DNA from: Massilia rubra
Lineage (GTDB): Bacteria; Pseudomonadota; Gammaproteobacteria; Burkholderiales; Burkholderiaceae_D
DNA length: 64,000 bases
Direction: 5' to 3'
Assembly (NCBI RefSeq): GCF_011682065.1
Contig: NZ_VUYU01000015.1
Span: forward strand, 1 to 64,000
In this document: positions 1-7,802 of the stretch, in pieces
How positions within the stretch are numbered: position 1 is the stretch's first letter
Layout: every line of letters starts with the position of its first letter
Translations under genes and position numbers: made by a program
The notes under the pieces: generated by a model
Seen by the model: the letters and a program-made list of their open reading frames with translations, nothing else
What the model was told of the DNA's origin: nothing
Database searches by the model: none

Positions 1-1
1 C

Positions 2-70
2 CGCCTGCTACGCAATCTTGCAAAACGCGCGGAACAGTTGGGCATGACACTTACCCCGGCTACCGCATGA
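2..70 (+). CDS. C-terminal end of an unidentified protein (partial)
   Basis: An open frame enters from the left edge and ends at a TGA at 68-70. It encodes about 22 residues ending in LGMTLTPATA. The Arg/Leu-rich tail followed by LG-x-x-L-x-P resembles the C-termini of some transposases, but the fragment is too short to assign. It is on the opposite strand to the ompA-family gene that follows. What is visible is only the open frame and the stop; the coding claim is inference. Confidence 0.35.
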   Translation, partial: RLLRNLAKRAEQLGMTLTPATA

Positions 71-114
71 ACAACACCATGGCCGGGAGGGGGCGGCGGT
101 GTTGTTTCTTAAGA

Positions 115-192
115 GACCTGACACCGGCGGGGGTGGGCGGGGGTGGGTGCCGTGTATTGTTGGGCCCGTGTCCGAATGTCAGACCTGACACC
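115..192. repeat. Intergenic GACCTGACACC repeats
   Basis: The 11-mer GACCTGACACC occurs at 115-125 and again at 182-192. The second copy is the end of a longer 31-bp block (162-192) that is found again, in both orientations, as the arms of the hairpin at 21269-21347. A GC-rich stretch of short G-runs separates the two copies here. It is noncoding dispersed repeat DNA, and no function is visible. Confidence 0.7.
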
Positions 193-230
193 CGTGGGGC
201 TGCCACACGAAAATTGATCGATAGAACGTA

Positions 231-266
231 AAAAAACCGCCGGGCGCGCAGCCCGGCGGTTTTTTG
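231..266 (-). terminator. Rho-independent terminator of the first ompA-family gene
   Basis: A perfect GC-rich stem (CCGCCGGGC / GCCCGGCGG) is flanked by six A on the left and six T on the right. It lies about 20 bp beyond the stop of the minus-strand OmpA-family gene. The symmetric A/T tracts would let it work in both directions. Confidence 0.9.
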
Positions 267-285
267 CACAGCCAGCCGGATCGGC

Positions 286-1425
286 TTAGCGGCGCATGCC
301 GACCACTTCCACCGTCACGCGGCGGTTCTTGGCGCGGCCTTCAGCGGTTTTGTTGTCGGCTACCGGCTGGGTTTCGCCCTTGCCTTCGGTGTACACGCGC
401 GCGGCGTCGACGCCTTTCGATACCAGGTAGGTCTTCACCGACGCGGCGCGGCGCAGCGACAACTTCTCGTTGTACGCGTTGCTGCCGATCGAGTCGGTGT
501 GGCCGACCGTGATCATGACGTCGGTATCCATGCCTTGCAGCTTGCCGAGCAACTCGTCGAGCGATGCCTTGCCCGCCGGACGCAGCACTGCGCTGTCGAA
601 GGCAAACAGGGCTTCGGCCGAGAAGGTGGTTTTTTCCGACGTCGGCACCGGCTTGGCTGGCTCGACCGGCGGCTGGGCCGCCGCTGGCGCGACGGTTGGC
701 ACTACCGCCGGCGGCGGCGGTTCAACCGGGGCGGCAACCGGGCGGGCGGCCGGACGACCGATCTTGTAGACCAGGCCAACCGAGAACAGGTCGACATCGC
801 CGCGGTTGCCCACGGCGTCGTTGACACGGTAACGCTCGACTTCGCCGCGCAAGGCCAGCGCTTCGCTGAACTTGTATTCCAGGCCGAAACCGGCCTTGGC
901 GTTGAGCTTGCGCTCGCTCGGGCTCGGATTGGTCACCGCGAACAGGCGGTTGCCGTTAAAGCGCGTGGTCGCTTTGGCATAGTTCATGCCGGCGCGGCCG
1001 AACACCGAGAAACGCTGCGACAGCGGCACTTGCGCCACCAAGTCCAGGTTGGCGCCACGGAAACCGGCTTCGCCGTTGAGCGTGCCGTTCTGGGTGGTGG
1101 TCGACTTGAAGCCGAACTTGCCCAGGTCGAACAAGCCCGCTTCGACCGCGAAGTACTGGTTCAGCTGCTTGCCGACGTACAGCTTGTAGCCGACATCTTT
1201 TTCATCGGCCGTGAAGTTGGTCAGCGCGGCGCCGTTGGCGGTCAGGCTGCGGATCAGGCGCACGTCGTCGATATTGGCGCGCGACTGGCCGACATTGCCG
1301 CCCACGTACCAGGCGCTGTTAGCCCATTCCGGATTGATGAAGACGTCGTCCGCCGCCGTCGCCTGCCCGGCTACCAGGGCGCAACCGATGGCGCCCACAA
1401 GGCCGGCTTTTTTTGTGAATGTCAT
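286..1425 (-). CDS. OmpA-family outer membrane protein, copy 1
   Basis: This 379-residue protein has an N-terminal signal peptide (about 1-24, ending near QATAA). A beta-barrel-like region of alternating short strands follows (about 26-224), then a Pro/Ala/Val-rich linker (about 225-262). It ends in a C-terminal OmpA-like peptidoglycan-binding domain (about 265-376) with the family signature around HTDSIGSNAYNEKLSLRRA. It should tether the outer membrane to peptidoglycan. The gene starts 21 bp after the stop of the ice-binding-like lipoprotein gene and is preceded by GAGAGAA, so the two are probably co-transcribed. Two close paralogues follow at 3089-4231 and 5858-6997. The family assignment is firm; any specific pore or adhesion role is unknown. 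Confidence 0.93.
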   Translation of the reverse strand: MTFTKKAGLVGAIGCALVAGQATAADDVFINPEWANSAWYVGGNVGQSRANIDDVRLIRSLTANGAALTNFTADEKDVGYKLYVGKQLNQYFAVEAGLFDLGKFGFKSTTTQNGTLNGEAGFRGANLDLVAQVPLSQRFSVFGRAGMNYAKATTRFNGNRLFAVTNPSPSERKLNAKAGFGLEYKFSEALALRGEVERYRVNDAVGNRGDVDLFSVGLVYKIGRPAARPVAAPVEPPPPAVVPTVAPAAAQPPVEPAKPVPTSEKTTFSAEALFAFDSAVLRPAGKASLDELLGKLQGMDTDVMITVGHTDSIGSNAYNEKLSLRRAASVKTYLVSKGVDAARVYTEGKGETQPVADNKTAEGRAKNRRVTVEVVGMRR

Positions 1426-1446
1426 TGTATTCTCTCGAAAGTTTTT

Positions 1447-2850
1447 TTATTTGGTGATTTTGTTATTGAGCAGGACGACAGCCTTGCCGCTCAACAAACG
1501 ACCGTTCAGGACCGACGCACCGTCGCCAACCTTGATGTCTTCGCCGCCGGCGAGGATGGTGCCCTGGAACGCGCTCTTGGCGCCCAGATTGGTTTCGCCG
1601 AAAGGAATCCAGAACACATTGTTGTGCGACGCGCCATTGGTCAGTTCGACGATCGAATTGGCAGCCGTGGTCAGGTTCGACTTGGCGCGGAAGATGTAAG
1701 CGCCGCTGCCGTTCAGGGTCAGCTTGCCGGTCAGGTTGATGGCGCCCGAGTAGCAGTACACGCCAGGTTTCAGCACCAGGCCGCCGAGGTCGATGCCGGT
1801 ATCCGAAAGGACGGTGCAAGGACGGTTGTTACCATTGATAACGGCCACTTGCAGGTCCTCGAAAGGACGGCTCAGCTCGAAACCCGATTTGACGTTGATG
1901 TAACCGATCGCTTGCGGCGGTTCCACATTTTGCACAGGGCCGCCAACGTTACCTGTCACGAAGGTCGTGCCGCCGGCGTTGTTGGTAATGGTGGTGCGCG
2001 CCAACACGGCGAATTCGTTGATGCTGCCCAGGCCAATGCCGCCATCGCTCGGAAAGTCAACCACCGGTGGCGTGGTGACCGGCGGTACGGTCACTGGTGG
2101 CACCACGACTGGCGGCACCACGACTGGTGGAACGACGACAGGCGGCACCACGACGACCGGCGGCGGGTCGATGATCAGCGCAGGCGTGACAGTCAGCGCT
2201 GCGGTGGCGCTCTTGTCGCCGGAGCTGGCCGTGATCACGGCATTGCCGACGGCAACGCCGGTGGCGCTGCCCGATTGGGCGATGGTGGCAATTGCCGTGC
2301 TGCCCGAGACCCAGTTCACATTGTTCGTGATGACGGCGGTCGAGCTGTCGGAATAGGTGGCGATCGCGGTGTACTGCTGGCTGGCGCCGACACGGACGCT
2401 GGCGCTGGCCGGGGTCACCGACAGGCCGGTCAGGCTCACTACCACGGGTGGCGTGACGGGCGTCATGGCCTCGACGCGCAGGGTGGCGGCGCCGGTTTTA
2501 GCACCGAAAGCGGCAGTAATGGCTGCGCTGCCAGGGGTCAGGCCGGTAGCCAGGCCGCCCGCAGGGCTAACCTGGGCGATGGCCGGCGAGGCCGAGGCCC
2601 AGGTCGACAGGTTGGTCACGTTGCGCGAGGTACCGTCGGCGTAGCTGGCGGTGGCCAGGAATTGCTGGCTGGCGCCGACCAGAACGGTGGCCGTGGCCGG
2701 GGTGACGCTGACGCTGACCAATTCCGCAGCCGGCAGGCCCAGGATCGGATCACGGCCGTGGTCGCTGCTGCCGCCGCAGGCGGCAAGCACCGCCGCAGCC
2801 AGCAGGCCGGTTGTGCAGAGCAAAGTTCTTGTATATTTTTGGATGTTCAT
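1447..2850 (-). CDS. Ice-binding-like (DUF3494) lipoprotein with two Big_2 Ig domains, copy 1
   Basis: This 467-residue protein starts with a lipoprotein signal whose lipobox ends LAAC with the acylated Cys at 25. The next residue is Gly, so outer-membrane sorting is expected. Two bacterial Ig-like (Big_2) domains lie at about 40-125 and 135-220. A low-complexity linker of repeated VPPVV units (about 225-262) leads to a DUF3494 ice-binding-like beta-helix (about 270-467), recognisable from the FAVLA, TTITNN-GGTT-V-GNVG and GVYCY-GAI-LTG-LTLNG segments. DUF3494 proteins bind ice in psychrophiles, but many members have untested functions, so surface adhesion is an equal possibility. AAGGA precedes the ATG. 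The gene forms a two-gene unit with the downstream OmpA-family gene. Confidence 0.9.
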   Translation of the reverse strand: MNIQKYTRTLLCTTGLLAAAVLAACGGSSDHGRDPILGLPAAELVSVSVTPATATVLVGASQQFLATASYADGTSRNVTNLSTWASASPAIAQVSPAGGLATGLTPGSAAITAAFGAKTGAATLRVEAMTPVTPPVVVSLTGLSVTPASASVRVGASQQYTAIATYSDSSTAVITNNVNWVSGSTAIATIAQSGSATGVAVGNAVITASSGDKSATAALTVTPALIIDPPPVVVVPPVVVPPVVVPPVVVPPVTVPPVTTPPVVDFPSDGGIGLGSINEFAVLARTTITNNAGGTTFVTGNVGGPVQNVEPPQAIGYINVKSGFELSRPFEDLQVAVINGNNRPCTVLSDTGIDLGGLVLKPGVYCYSGAINLTGKLTLNGSGAYIFRAKSNLTTAANSIVELTNGASHNNVFWIPFGETNLGAKSAFQGTILAGGEDIKVGDGASVLNGRLLSGKAVVLLNNKITK

Positions 2851-2929
2851 TAAAGCGTCCTTGGGAATGAAAATTTCTCGCCGTTACGAGGTGTATCCGA
2901 CATGATTATCTTACGCACCGCGCTATTCT

Positions 2930-2949
2930 GTTCGATAGCGAACATAACG
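2930..2949 (-). promoter_or_regulatory. GTTCG-N4-CG-ACATA motif upstream of lipoprotein copy 1
   Basis: The sequence GTTCGATAGCGAACATAACG lies 80 bp upstream of the start codon and holds the inverted repeat GTTCG-ATAG-CGAAC. A related 20-mer sits upstream of the second lipoprotein gene (5733-5752) and of the third ompA-family gene (7127-7146). It is probably a promoter element or operator. The role is inferred from conservation only. Confidence 0.5.
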
Positions 2950-2992
2950 ACTTAAAGATCGGCAACATTGTACTTAAATACAACGGAAATGT

Positions 2993-3044
2993 CCCGCCGA
3001 CCTCCGTTCCCACCCAAGTTTGGGAAAGAACGGATGTCGGCGGG
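2993..3044 (-). terminator. Long hairpin between the two lipoprotein/OmpA units
   Basis: A 17-bp stem with one mismatch (CCCGCCGACCTCCGTTC at 2993-3009 against 3028-3044) lies between the stop of OmpA copy 2 and the promoter region of the next unit. It is followed at 3050-3066 by the dispersed motif GGGGTCTGACCTCGG. There is no strong T-tract, so it may be a terminator or an mRNA 3'-end stabiliser. Confidence 0.55.
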
Positions 3045-3088
3045 TTAAACCGGGGTCTGACCTCGGTTAAGAAATTGTTGCGGGTGAG

Positions 3089-4231
3089 TTACTTGTTGAC
3101 GCTGCGGGTGCCGACCACTTCCACCGTCACGCGGCGGTTCTTGGCGCGCCCTTCGGCGGTTTTGTTGTCGGCGACCGGTTGCGTTTCACCCTTGCCTTCG
3201 GTGTAGACGCGCGAGGCTTCAACACCTTTCGAGACGATGTAGGCTTTGACCGCTTCAGCGCGGCGCAGCGACAGTTTCTGGTTGTAAGCGTCGGTACCGA
3301 CCGAGTCGGTGTGGCCGACGGTGACCATGACTTCGGTGTTCATGCCTTGCAGCTTGTTGAGCAGATCGTCCAGTGCCGCTTTGCCTTCCGGCTTGACCAC
3401 CGACTTGTCGAAGTCGAACAGCGCTTCGGCGGCAAACGAGACTTTTTCCGAGACGGCAACCGGCGCGGCCGGGGCCGGCTGGACGATGGCCGGCGCCGGC
3501 GTCACGCTCGGTGCGGCTGGCGCCATCGGCGCGACCGGGACCGGGCGGCTCGCCGCCGGGCGGCCGAGCTTGTACACAAGATTCAGCGACGCCATGTCGA
3601 CATCGCCGCGATTGCCGACGGCGTCGTTGACGCGGTAGCGCTCGACTTCAGCGCGCAGCGCCAGCGCTTCGCTGAATTTGTATTCCAGCCCCAGCCCCGC
3701 CTTGGCATTGAGCTTGCGCTCGCTCGGATTGGGATTGGTCACCGCGAACAGGCGGTTGCCGCTGAAGTGGGTGCTGGCCTTGGCGTAGTTCATGCCGACC
3801 CGGCCCAGCACAGAGAAGCGATCGGACAGGGGCAACTGCCCCACCAGGTCCATGTTGACGCCGCGAAAACCCGCTTCGCCGACCAGCCTGCCATTTTGCG
3901 AGGTGGTGGCGTCGAAGCCGAACTTGCCCAGGTCGAAAAAGCCTGCCTCGATCGCAAAGTAGCGGTTCAGTTGCTTGCCGACGTACAGCTTGTAGGCCAG
4001 GTCGCGCTCGTCGACCTTGAAGGACGACAGGCTGGCGCCGTTGGCGGTCAGGCTGCGGGTCAGGCGTTCATTGTCGATGTTGGCGCGCGACTGGCCGATG
4101 CCGGCGCCAATGTACCAGGCGCTGTTGGCCCACTCCGGATTGACGAAGGGCTCGTCGGCCCGGGCGGCCTGGCTTGCCAGCAGGGCGCAGCCGATGACGC
4201 TCAGGGCGCCGATGTGTTTTGCTAATGTCAT
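3089..4231 (-). CDS. OmpA-family outer membrane protein, copy 2
   Basis: This 380-residue paralogue of the 286-1425 protein has the same plan: signal peptide to about residue 25, barrel-like region, Pro/Ala-rich linker and C-terminal OmpA-like domain with HTDSVGTDAYNQKLSLRRAE. The barrel domain keeps the NPEWANSAWY-G-G-GQSRANID start and the SERKLNAKAG-GLEYKFSEALAL block. It follows the second DUF3494 lipoprotein gene by 30 bp and is probably translated from the same mRNA. The two lipoprotein/OmpA units therefore look like a tandem duplication. Confidence 0.93.
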   Translation of the reverse strand: MTLAKHIGALSVIGCALLASQAARADEPFVNPEWANSAWYIGAGIGQSRANIDNERLTRSLTANGASLSSFKVDERDLAYKLYVGKQLNRYFAIEAGFFDLGKFGFDATTSQNGRLVGEAGFRGVNMDLVGQLPLSDRFSVLGRVGMNYAKASTHFSGNRLFAVTNPNPSERKLNAKAGLGLEYKFSEALALRAEVERYRVNDAVGNRGDVDMASLNLVYKLGRPAASRPVPVAPMAPAAPSVTPAPAIVQPAPAAPVAVSEKVSFAAEALFDFDKSVVKPEGKAALDDLLNKLQGMNTEVMVTVGHTDSVGTDAYNQKLSLRRAEAVKAYIVSKGVEASRVYTEGKGETQPVADNKTAEGRAKNRRVTVEVVGTRSVNK

Positions 4232-4261
4232 GATGTTCTTTCGGAAAAATGGAAGGTCGGC

Positions 4262-5656
4262 TTATTTGCTGATCTGATTATTGCGCAGGGTAACCGCGGC
4301 GCCGCTCAGCGTACGACCGCTCAGCAGGGTCGTGTTGTCACCGACGGTAATGGCGGCCGACTGGCTCAGGATCGATCCCTTGAAGACGCCGTTCGCGCCC
4401 AGGGTGGTCGGTCCGGCCGGGATCCAGTACACGCTGGAAGCCGAGGCGCCGCCGCTCAGTGCGACCACGGCGTTGGCCGTGCTGTTGAGCGTGGAGGCGG
4501 TGCGGAAGATGTACACGCCCGGACCGTTGAGCGTGAAGGTGCCGGTAATGCTGATGGCGCCTGCATAGCAATACACGCCGGGAGTGAGCACCAGGCCACC
4601 GAGATCGACACCCGAAGCCGAATTGACGGTACAGGTTTGACCGTTGGCGCTGGTGACCGCAATCTGCAAGTCTTCCAGCGCGCCGGCCAGGATCTGGCCC
4701 GAGCTGTAGTTGGCGTAACCGGCGGCCTGGACCGGCGCGGTGGTTTGCGACGGCGCGCCGACATCGCCGGTGACCAGGGTGGTGCCACCGGAATTATTGG
4801 TAATCGAGGTACCCGCGAGCACGGCAAAGTTGGCGGCGCGACCGAGACTGATGCCCGAGGTAGGCGGCACGACCGGTGGGACGGTTGGCACTTGCGGCAC
4901 GCCGGGAGGTTCGATCGGACCGACAACAGGCGGCACCACGGGCGGCACAACCGGTGGCGTGATCGGTGGCGTGACCGGAATCACGGGTGGCACGGTGACA
5001 TTGAGCACGGCGCCGCCGACCTGGCCGCCGCTGCTGGCGCTGATGGTGGTGCTGCCGGCTGCGACGCCGGTCGCCATGCCGGACGCCACGATGGTGCCGT
5101 TGGCAGTCGTGCCCGACGTCCAGGTCACCGAATTGGTGATGATGGCGGTCGATTTATCCGAGTAGTTGCCGATGGCGACAAATTGCTGGGTCGCACCGGG
5201 CGCGATGGTCGCGCTCGACGGCGTCACCGTGATCGACAACAGGGTCACCACGGGCGGCGGCGGCGGCAACGGGGTCGTCACGACCAGGGTGGCGGCGCCG
5301 CTTTTGCTGGAAAAGGTGGCGCTGATGGCGGCGCTGCCGGAACTGATGCCGGTGGCCAGGCCTTTGGCCGGGCTCACGCCGGCAATGCCGGGCGAGGCCG
5401 ACAACCAGGCCGAGTCGGCCGTCACATCGCGCGACGAACCATCGGCGTAGGTGGCGGTAGCGGTGAACTGACGCGTCTCGGCGGTCAGCACGGTGGCGTT
5501 GGCTGGTGTGACGGCAACGCTGACCAGGTTGGCGGCGGCCTGGCCGAGAATCGGGTCACGCCCCTGGTCCCCGCCCCCGCCGCAGGCGGCGAGGAAAGAA
5601 ACTGCGAGCAATCCGACGACGCACATGAGTGCCGTCGCGTGTTTTTTGATAGTCAT
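4262..5656 (-). CDS. Ice-binding-like (DUF3494) lipoprotein with two Big_2 Ig domains, copy 2
   Basis: This 464-residue paralogue of the 1447-2850 product has its lipobox Cys at 25 (FLAAC followed by Gly). Two Ig-like Big_2 domains are followed by a Pro/Val-rich linker (units of PPVVPPVV and IPVTPPITPP) and the C-terminal DUF3494 beta-helix. The pair of Cys residues in the DUF3494 part (the QTCTV and GVYCY segments) is conserved between both copies. The linker has diverged in length and sequence more than the domains. AAGGAA precedes the start. Its partner is the OmpA-family gene 30 bp downstream. The ligand is unknown. Confidence 0.9.
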   Translation of the reverse strand: MTIKKHATALMCVVGLLAVSFLAACGGGGDQGRDPILGQAAANLVSVAVTPANATVLTAETRQFTATATYADGSSRDVTADSAWLSASPGIAGVSPAKGLATGISSGSAAISATFSSKSGAATLVVTTPLPPPPPVVTLLSITVTPSSATIAPGATQQFVAIGNYSDKSTAIITNSVTWTSGTTANGTIVASGMATGVAAGSTTISASSGGQVGGAVLNVTVPPVIPVTPPITPPVVPPVVPPVVGPIEPPGVPQVPTVPPVVPPTSGISLGRAANFAVLAGTSITNNSGGTTLVTGDVGAPSQTTAPVQAAGYANYSSGQILAGALEDLQIAVTSANGQTCTVNSASGVDLGGLVLTPGVYCYAGAISITGTFTLNGPGVYIFRTASTLNSTANAVVALSGGASASSVYWIPAGPTTLGANGVFKGSILSQSAAITVGDNTTLLSGRTLSGAAVTLRNNQISK

Positions 5657-5732
5657 TCTGGTTCCTTCGGGTGAGCTTGTAGCCGGAAAACAGCAACGTC
5701 AGTCACTATTGCCTTTTGTCATGCCCCGCTCC

Positions 5733-5752
5733 GTTCGCCACCGTACATAGCC
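5733..5752 (-). promoter_or_regulatory. Diverged copy of the shared upstream motif
   Basis: GTTCGCCACCGTACATAGCC aligns with the motif at 2930-2949 over GTTCG, CG and ACATA and lies 77 bp upstream of the second lipoprotein gene, nearly the same spacing as copy 1. The inverted repeat is lost here. It is reported because its position is conserved. Confidence 0.4.
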
Positions 5753-5804
5753 TTTTTAATTGAGGAATATTCATTACTCCAACAACACACTCAGCCGTAA
5801 ACGC

Positions 5805-5842
5805 AAAAAAGCCGCCGGCCCCAAGGGGCGCGGCGGCTTTTT
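5805..5842 (-). terminator. Terminator of the third ompA-family gene
   Basis: An AAAAAAGCCGCCG / CGGCGGCTTTTTT stem with a loop rich in GGCC lies just beyond the stop of the minus-strand OmpA-family gene. The A- and T-tracts on both sides fit a bidirectional rho-independent terminator. Confidence 0.9.
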
Positions 5843-5857
5843 TAGTGAGGCGAAGGA

Positions 5858-6997
5858 TTACTTGGCGGTACGGGTACCGACCACTTCAACCGTCACGCGA
5901 CGGTTTTTAGCGCGGCCTTCAGCCGATTTGTTGTCAGCAACTGGCTGGGACTCGCCCTTGCCTTCGGTGTAGACGCGCGACGTTTCAACACCTTTCGACA
6001 CGATGTAAGCTTTGACAGCTTCAGCGCGGCGCAGCGACAGTTTCTGGTTGTAAGCATCCGAACCGACCGAATCGGTATGGCCAACGGTAACCATCACTTC
6101 GGTGTTCATGCCTTGCAGCTTGTTCAGCAGATCGTCCAGGGCTGCTTTGCCTTCTGGCTTGACAACCGATTTGTCGAAGTCGAACAGGGCTTCAGCAGCG
6201 AACGAGACTTTTTCCGACACTGGCACTGGGGCCGGCGCTGGTGCTGGCATTGGTGCTGGCGCCGGTGCTGGCGTCGCTTCCGGCATTGGTGCTGGCGCTG
6301 GTGCTGGCATTGGCGCCGATGCTGCCGGACGACCCAGTTTGTAGACCAGGTTCATCGAGTACAGCTTGGTGTTACCGTTGCTGCGCAGTGCGTCGTCGAT
6401 GCGATAGTTTTCAGCTTCGGCGCGCAGGGCCAGCGCTTCGGTGAATTTGTATTCCAGGCCAACGCCGAATTTCGGGTTCAGCTTCTTCTCGCTCGACTTA
6501 CCAGCGAACAGGCCAACAGCGCGGTTACCCGAGAATTGGGTGGTCGCTTTGGTGTAATGCATACCGGCACGGCCGTAGACCGAGAAACGCTCGCTCATCG
6601 GCACTTGTGCGATCAGGTCCAGGTTCACGCCTTTGTACTTCTGTTCAGCGTTCATGACGCCGCCCAGGTTGTTGCGGGTTTGGACGTTGAAGTTGCCCAG
6701 GTCAAAGAAACCAGCTTCTACTGCGAAGTAGCGGCTCAGTTGCTTACCAACGAACAATTTGTAACCAACGTCTTTTTCGTCGGTGCTCCACGAATTGACG
6801 AACCCGCCTTGACTGTTCAGGTTTTTGATCACTGGAGCCGCTTTGGTGTAGCTGCGCGACTGGCCGATACCAGCGCCGATGTAGGTCGCGGTATTTGCCC
6901 ACTCTGGATTCACGAATTGGTCTTGTGCCGATGCTTGTGCTGCCAGCATGGCGAAACCGATTGCGCTCAGAGTACCGATTTTCTTAGTCAGGGTCAT
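5858..6997 (-). CDS. OmpA-family outer membrane protein, copy 3
   Basis: This 379-residue protein has a signal peptide (to about residue 24, ASAQ), a barrel-like N-terminal domain and a C-terminal OmpA-like domain almost identical to that of copy 2. The linker between them consists of Ala-Pro-Met/Val repeats (APAPAPMP type). The barrel domain is the most diverged of the three copies. It lacks a DUF3494 partner and has its own upstream motif at 7127-7146. Codon choice looks more biased to T-ending codons than in copies 1 and 2, consistent with a highly expressed housekeeping porin; that is an impression, not a calculation. Confidence 0.93.
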   Translation of the reverse strand: MTLTKKIGTLSAIGFAMLAAQASAQDQFVNPEWANTATYIGAGIGQSRSYTKAAPVIKNLNSQGGFVNSWSTDEKDVGYKLFVGKQLSRYFAVEAGFFDLGNFNVQTRNNLGGVMNAEQKYKGVNLDLIAQVPMSERFSVYGRAGMHYTKATTQFSGNRAVGLFAGKSSEKKLNPKFGVGLEYKFTEALALRAEAENYRIDDALRSNGNTKLYSMNLVYKLGRPAASAPMPAPAPAPMPEATPAPAPAPMPAPAPAPVPVSEKVSFAAEALFDFDKSVVKPEGKAALDDLLNKLQGMNTEVMVTVGHTDSVGSDAYNQKLSLRRAEAVKAYIVSKGVETSRVYTEGKGESQPVADNKSAEGRAKNRRVTVEVVGTRTAK

Positions 6998-7126
6998 GTT
7001 GTATTCTCTCGTATGTGTGTTGCGGGCAGACTTGGCCTACCCGTTGGTTTATCGCTGATGTCGTTATCGCTAATGCCTTTGTGCTTAGCTCGGTATCCAC
7101 TATTCCTTAATCACAACACAGGTTCG

Positions 7127-7146
7127 GTTCGGTAGCGAACATAACT
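7127..7146 (-). promoter_or_regulatory. GTTCG-N4-CGAACATAAC motif upstream of OmpA copy 3
   Basis: GTTCGGTAGCGAACATAACT is nearly identical to the copy at 2930-2949 and lies about 130 bp upstream of the OmpA copy 3 start. It is probably the same control element. Confidence 0.5.
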
Positions 7147-7198
7147 GTTTGGAAACTGAAAAATTTTCACCGAAAAACCACAAAGTGTGGCGCTATTG

Positions 7199-7702
7199 TC
7201 ACACAGCCGGGCTTGTTTCGGTGGCGAGCAACTCTTCTTCTTGTTCTTTGCGCAAGGCAGCCATGTGGATGGCGTACTGCTCGAAACGCTTGTCGTCCTC
7301 GTCGACCGGGGTCCAGGACGGCACCTTGACGGTGTCGCCGGCATTGTCGACCGCCACGAACACCACCAGGCAGCGCGTGGTGCGCTTGCGCGCACCGGTC
7401 TTCGGCTCGGTAGCCGAGACATCGATGGCGATATGCATGCTCGAGTTGCCTGTATGGACAATCATCGCCTTGACTTCGACGATCTGGCCGATGAAGATGG
7501 GTTTATAGAAGCGGATGCCGCCGATATACACGGTGACGCAGTAATAACCGCTCCAGCCGACCGCGCAGGCATAGCCGGCCTGGTCGATCCATTTCATCAC
7601 GGCGCCGCCGTGGACTTTGCCGCCGAAGTTGACGTCGGTCGGCTCGGCCAGGAAACGCAGGGTGATCTCGCGCGGACGCGCGGGGGTAATGTCGTTGCTC
7701 AT
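7199..7702 (-). CDS. Acyl-CoA thioesterase, hotdog fold
   Basis: This protein of 167 residues belongs to the YciA/BFIT-type hotdog thioesterases that hydrolyse acyl-CoA. The core segment VNFGGKVHGGAVMKWIDQAGYACA carries the conserved N-x-x-G-x-x-H-GG and the Asp in the hotdog helix. The ATG at 7702 was chosen because the sequence upstream is low-quality Cys/Arg-rich translation and overlaps a REP-like palindrome. The gene lies between the surface-protein block and the arabinan locus and shows no operon partner. Confidence 0.9.
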   Translation of the reverse strand: MSNDITPARPREITLRFLAEPTDVNFGGKVHGGAVMKWIDQAGYACAVGWSGYYCVTVYIGGIRFYKPIFIGQIVEVKAMIVHTGNSSMHIAIDVSATEPKTGARKRTTRCLVVFVAVDNAGDTVKVPSWTPVDEDDKRFEQYAIHMAALRKEQEEELLATETSPAV

Positions 7703-7733
7703 CCAAATACTCCCTAAAGAGATACATTCGTCG

Positions 7734-7751
7734 CTCCCGCGCAGGCGGGAG
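7734..7751. repeat. Single REP-like palindrome
   Basis: CTCCCGC-GCAG-GCGGGAG is a solitary member of the palindrome family that also forms inverted pairs at 14490, 16036, 18554 and 56136. It lies between the thioesterase and LysR genes. Confidence 0.8.
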
Positions 7752-7802
7752 CCCAATTTCGTTGCGACCCAGCAGCAGCAAATGTAAGGTACGCCAGCCG
7801 CA

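Noticed and set aside
2050-2180. Short tandem repeats suggestive of a CRISPR or minisatellite
   Set aside because: They encode the Pro/Val linker of the DUF3494 lipoprotein in frame; there are no unique spacers.
499-2853. Long open frame (784 codons) on the plus strand opposite the first lipoprotein/OmpA unit
   Set aside because: It is the antisense shadow of two well-supported genes; its translation is Arg/Gly/His-rich with no family features and changes character at the gene border.
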